From positions 186,001 through 250,000 of the forward strand of contig NZ_JAANAT010000002.1 of NCBI RefSeq assembly GCF_011089895.1: DNA of 64,000 bases, in the 5' to 3' direction. Below, in pieces: positions 61,188-64,000 of the stretch (position 1 is the first letter of the stretch; the number at the start of each line of letters is the position of its first letter). This stretch comes from Mucilaginibacter inviolabilis. GTDB lineage: Bacteria > Bacteroidota > Bacteroidia > Sphingobacteriales > Sphingobacteriaceae. The notes beneath the pieces were generated by a model. The model worked only from the letters and a program-made list of their open reading frames with translations, ran no database searches and had not been told where the DNA came from. The translations under genes and the position numbers were made by a program.

Positions 61188-61400
61188 TTATATGGATTCC
61201 GCACGGTATCCGCTGGCTGCCAATGCGGCGATCACCTCATTTGGCTCCAAACCAGGGCCCGCCTCTATTGTGAGGATCTTATCGGGGTTTGCGGTATCCA
61301 CTTCCCATTTTTCAACCCCGCTTAAATGATTTAGAACGGGGGTAACCGTTGCTATGCAGCCACCGCATTTGATGGTGGTCTTGAATTTTAAAGTTTCCAT
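61188..61400 (-). CDS. copZ: CopZ-like heavy-metal-associated chaperone
   Basis: A 70-residue single HMA domain with the metal site IKCGGCIATV and the usual beta-alpha-beta-beta-alpha-beta pattern. It lies 14 bp downstream of copA and should hand Cu(I) to it. CGGC in place of the more common CxGC with Met-x before it is acceptable in the family. Confidence 0.85.
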   Translation of the reverse strand: METLKFKTTIKCGGCIATVTPVLNHLSGVEKWEVDTANPDKILTIEAGPGLEPNEVIAALAASGYRAESI

Positions 61401-61414
61401 TTTTGTGTTTTTAA

Positions 61415-63649
61415 TTAAAAAGTAATTTTTGACATTTTAAGCCGCAGGCTGTTGCTGACCACTGATACCGAACTTAGCGCCATTGCGGCACCAGCGATCA
61501 TCGGGTTCAGTAAAAAACCGTTCACCGGGTATAGTATACCGGCAGCCAGCGGTATGCCGATCAGGTTATAGATAAATGCCCAGAATAAATTCTGCCTGAT
61601 CGTCCTTACCGTCAGCCGTGACAATTTCAGGGCTTTCGTGATCTGGAGCAGGTCCGATGATACGAGCGTGATCTTGGCTACATCCATGGCAATATCCGAG
61701 CCGTGTCCCATTGCGATAGAAAGGTCTGCCTGTGCCAGCGCCTGGCTGTCGTTGATGCCATCCCCCACCATGGCCACTATTTTTCCCTTGCGCTGTAAAG
61801 TCTTAATGAACTCAGCTTTATCAGCCGGCATCGCGCCGGCGATGATATCGCCGATTCCGGCTGCCTTTCCGATATGCTCTGCAGTGGCTGCCTGGTCACC
61901 CGTAAGCATATAAACGGCTATACCGCTGGCTTTCAATTCCGCTATGGCTTTGGCGGAACTGCTTTTTACACGGTCCTGAAGGGCGACAATGGCCAGTGCC
62001 GTTAAACCGGAACCAAAGAAGATCACCGTTTTCCCGGTCCGGGAAAGCTCTTCTGCGGCAACACGAAGTTCATCTGGCACAATCGTCTTGCGGGATTCCA
62101 CCAGTTTAAGGTTGCCGGCAAAAAAAGGCTGCCCATCGAACAGGCCCTCAATGCCCCGTCCTGTCAGGCTGTTGAAGTAACCCGACGCCGCAGCGGGGAT
62201 GTTTTGTTCCTTCAGGTAGTTGACTATAGCGGTCGCCAGCGGATGTTCGGACTGCTGTTCCAGGGAAAACAATATTGACATTAAAGCAGTCTTTTCACCG
62301 GCCGCTTGTTTTGCCCAGATCAGGTCGGTGACCATGGGTTTACCCTCAGTGATGGTACCGGTCTTATCAAAGACGATGGCGTCCACCTTAAATCCCAGCT
62401 CCAGCGCTTCAGCATCTTTGATCAGGATGCCGTTCTCGGCTCCTTTGCCGATACCGACCATGACAGCTGTCGGTGTGGCTAGTCCCAGCGCGCAGGGACA
62501 GGCGATCACCAGTACGGTCACCATCGCCAGAAGACCGTGTGTCAGGGCTTGCTGCCCGCCAAACAGCAGCCAGGTTCCTAACGTCAACAGTGCAATGAGC
62601 ATCACCATCGGTACAAATACCCCGGCGATTTTATCGACCAGGCGTTGCACCGGCGCTTTTGAGCCTTGCGCCTCCTGCACCAGGTTAATGATCTGCCCTA
62701 ATAAAGTTTCACTGCCGACCTTTTCTGCACTAAAGCGAAAGCTGCCTTTTTGGTTGATCGTTCCTGCGAAAACGCGGTCCCCTGTCTTTTTTTCCACCGC
62801 AACGGGTTCACCGCTGATCATGCTCTCGTCTATGTAAGAACTGCCCTGTTCAACAATTCCATCTACCGCGATCTTTTCCCCCGGACGGACCAGTAGCAGG
62901 TCGCCGATCTTTACGCCCTCCACAGGCGTAATTTTTTCACCTCCCGGCGTAATCAGCAATACCGTCTTCGGCTGTAGCCCGATCAGCTTTTTGATAGCGG
63001 AAGAGGTGTTAGATTTCGCCCGCTCTTCCAGCAATTTTCCCAGCATGATAAATACGATCACGACCGATGCTGCCTCGTAATAAACGTGCGGATGCAAGCC
63101 CTGCCGGTGCCAGAACTCCGGGTATACCGTGTTGAACACGCTGAATAAAAAGGCGATCCCGGTACTCATCGCTACCAGCGTATCCATATTCGCCCGGCCG
63201 TGCTTCGCCTGTTTCCATGCGCCGGTAAAAAAATTCCTGCCCGCAATGAACAGCACAGGGGCGGTCAGCACCAGCATGATATAATTGGCATTAGGAATGT
63301 CCATCAAAAACATGCCGATCAGGACAACCGGCAGGGTAAGGACAGCGGCCCATATGATATTTTTCTTCAGCGCATGGTAATGGGCCTGTTGTGCCTGTTC
63401 GCTTTTTTCTTTCCCGTTTTCCGTGTCAATGATCAGGTCGTAACCAACCGACTGTACGGAAAGCTGCAAGCCTTCCGGCCGGATGAGGTCCGGGTGGTAA
63501 GCTACCTTTACCGACTGGGTGGCAAAATTAACTTCAGCTTTTTCAACACCTTTTTGGGCGCCAAGCATCGATTCGACGCTCGATGCGCAGCCGGCACAGG
63601 TCATGCCGGTAACCGGAAAAGTCTGGGTGTATATGGTTGCAGGTGACAT
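61415..63649 (-). CDS. copA: CopA-type Cu(+)-exporting P1B ATPase
   Basis: A 744-residue protein with one N-terminal HMA domain (GMTCAGCASSVES, about 15-27), eight predicted membrane helices, CPC in VIACPCALGLATP, phosphorylation site DKTGTIT, and MVGDGINDSQALAQADLSIA. These are the P1B-1 copper signatures. It pumps Cu(I) out of the cytoplasm. The region 63650-63844 separates it from a divergent paralogue of the His-rich protein and should contain its promoter. Confidence 0.93.
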   Translation of the reverse strand: MSPATIYTQTFPVTGMTCAGCASSVESMLGAQKGVEKAEVNFATQSVKVAYHPDLIRPEGLQLSVQSVGYDLIIDTENGKEKSEQAQQAHYHALKKNIIWAAVLTLPVVLIGMFLMDIPNANYIMLVLTAPVLFIAGRNFFTGAWKQAKHGRANMDTLVAMSTGIAFLFSVFNTVYPEFWHRQGLHPHVYYEAASVVIVFIMLGKLLEERAKSNTSSAIKKLIGLQPKTVLLITPGGEKITPVEGVKIGDLLLVRPGEKIAVDGIVEQGSSYIDESMISGEPVAVEKKTGDRVFAGTINQKGSFRFSAEKVGSETLLGQIINLVQEAQGSKAPVQRLVDKIAGVFVPMVMLIALLTLGTWLLFGGQQALTHGLLAMVTVLVIACPCALGLATPTAVMVGIGKGAENGILIKDAEALELGFKVDAIVFDKTGTITEGKPMVTDLIWAKQAAGEKTALMSILFSLEQQSEHPLATAIVNYLKEQNIPAAASGYFNSLTGRGIEGLFDGQPFFAGNLKLVESRKTIVPDELRVAAEELSRTGKTVIFFGSGLTALAIVALQDRVKSSSAKAIAELKASGIAVYMLTGDQAATAEHIGKAAGIGDIIAGAMPADKAEFIKTLQRKGKIVAMVGDGINDSQALAQADLSIAMGHGSDIAMDVAKITLVSSDLLQITKALKLSRLTVRTIRQNLFWAFIYNLIGIPLAAGILYPVNGFLLNPMIAGAAMALSSVSVVSNSLRLKMSKITF

Positions 63650-63844
63650 TCTTTCTCTGTTTAGCCTACAAAGTTATGTATAGCGCGCAGCTGCATCTTT
63701 ACAGGATTCCGTTAAACTTTTATAGAATACCGCTCCGTTGGCAGGCTAGATTTTGCTGCCTGCCAACTTTTATCAATCAAAACGGTGACCTGGAAGAATT
63801 TGATCAATAACTACTATCTTTAACCCGTATTGCCTGCTCGCCGA

Positions 63845-64000
63845 ATGAGAAAGATATGCACCTTATGTATTACCGCGTTTTACCTGCTGTTGACGACGGG
63901 AGCTTATGCATGTGCGCTTCATTGTGCAACTGACCTGCTTGCCGAACGTTTTTCCATTCAACAACAAGCTGCACACAGCGGCAGTGAGGAAGAAGGCGGA
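63845..64000 (+). CDS. Exported Cys/His-containing protein, partial (paralogue of 60602-61075)
   Basis: A frame of 52 codons open to the window edge. The start MRKICTLCITAFYLLLTTGA and the following C-x3-HC match the 157-residue protein at 60602 (FYLLLTTGxxxC-x3-HC). It is divergent from copA and probably belongs to the same metal response. Confidence 0.65.
   Translation, partial: MRKICTLCITAFYLLLTTGAYACALHCATDLLAERFSIQQQAAHSGSEEEGG

Overview
The window comes from a Bacteroidota genome, most likely Sphingobacteriaceae (Mucilaginibacter/Pedobacter type). This rests on a SusC/SusD pair, a Bacteroidetes-type tra/mob cluster (DUF4134, DUF4133, DUF4138, DUF3408 families), -7 boxes of the TAnnTTTG type and a DUF6520-like secreted peptide. 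These assignments are from memory of the families; no searches were run.

Layout. (1) 1-5.0 kb, minus strand, AT-rich: a candidate defence module. It has a fused FAD/NAD(P)-binding and trypsin-like protease protein, a broken small reading frame, and a PD-(D/E)xK nuclease-NACHT ATPase that runs off the left edge. (2) 5.5-39.4 kb: an integrative conjugative element (ICE). It starts at a 42-nt 3' fragment of a tRNA-Ala(GGC) gene with that gene's terminator, followed by a tyrosine integrase, an HNH protein and an excisionase-like protein. Next, on the minus strand, come a block of antirestriction and DNA-processing proteins (ArdC-like, DarB-like methylase-helicase, Toprim-like, three tandem paralogues), the coupling ATPase, a complete-looking T4SS (traN, M, L, K, J, VirB5-like proteins, traG, F, E, A), the relaxase mobB, its ribbon-helix-helix partner mobA, a probable oriT and a Toprim primase. 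No second tRNA-Ala copy is visible, so the right end of the ICE probably lies outside the window and what follows may be cargo. (3) 39.5-45.2 kb: regulators (AraC, XRE, Crp/Fnr), DUF1398, an alpha-oxoamine synthase and a hairpin-dense non-coding stretch. (4) 45.5-53 kb: a MauE-like redox membrane protein, a two-cysteine secreted peptide, a TlpA-like thioredoxin and SusD/SusC with a highly structured leader. (5) 53-58.4 kb: a GHKL ATPase/STAS-like pair, universal stress protein, RRM protein and small regulators. (6) 58.4-64 kb: copper handling, with a Met/His-rich outer-membrane barrel, an HMA-AraC regulator, His-rich secreted proteins, a CopZ-like chaperone and a CopA ATPase.

The most unusual signals are these. 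Between mobA and mobB lies an exactly phased array of 32 octamers (nnGATnnn, 37635-37890). Eleven ICE proteins that are DNA-processing, antirestriction or otherwise plausible T4SS cargo all end in arginine with basic tails, whereas no T4SS structural protein does. The nuclease-NACHT gene sits beside the FAD-protease fusion gene. The susC leader holds a 123-nt multi-segment hairpin plus a terminator-like hairpin. Several ICE proteins carry altered catalytic motifs (HQLAH in the ArdC-like protein, CPPW in an MT-A70-like protein).
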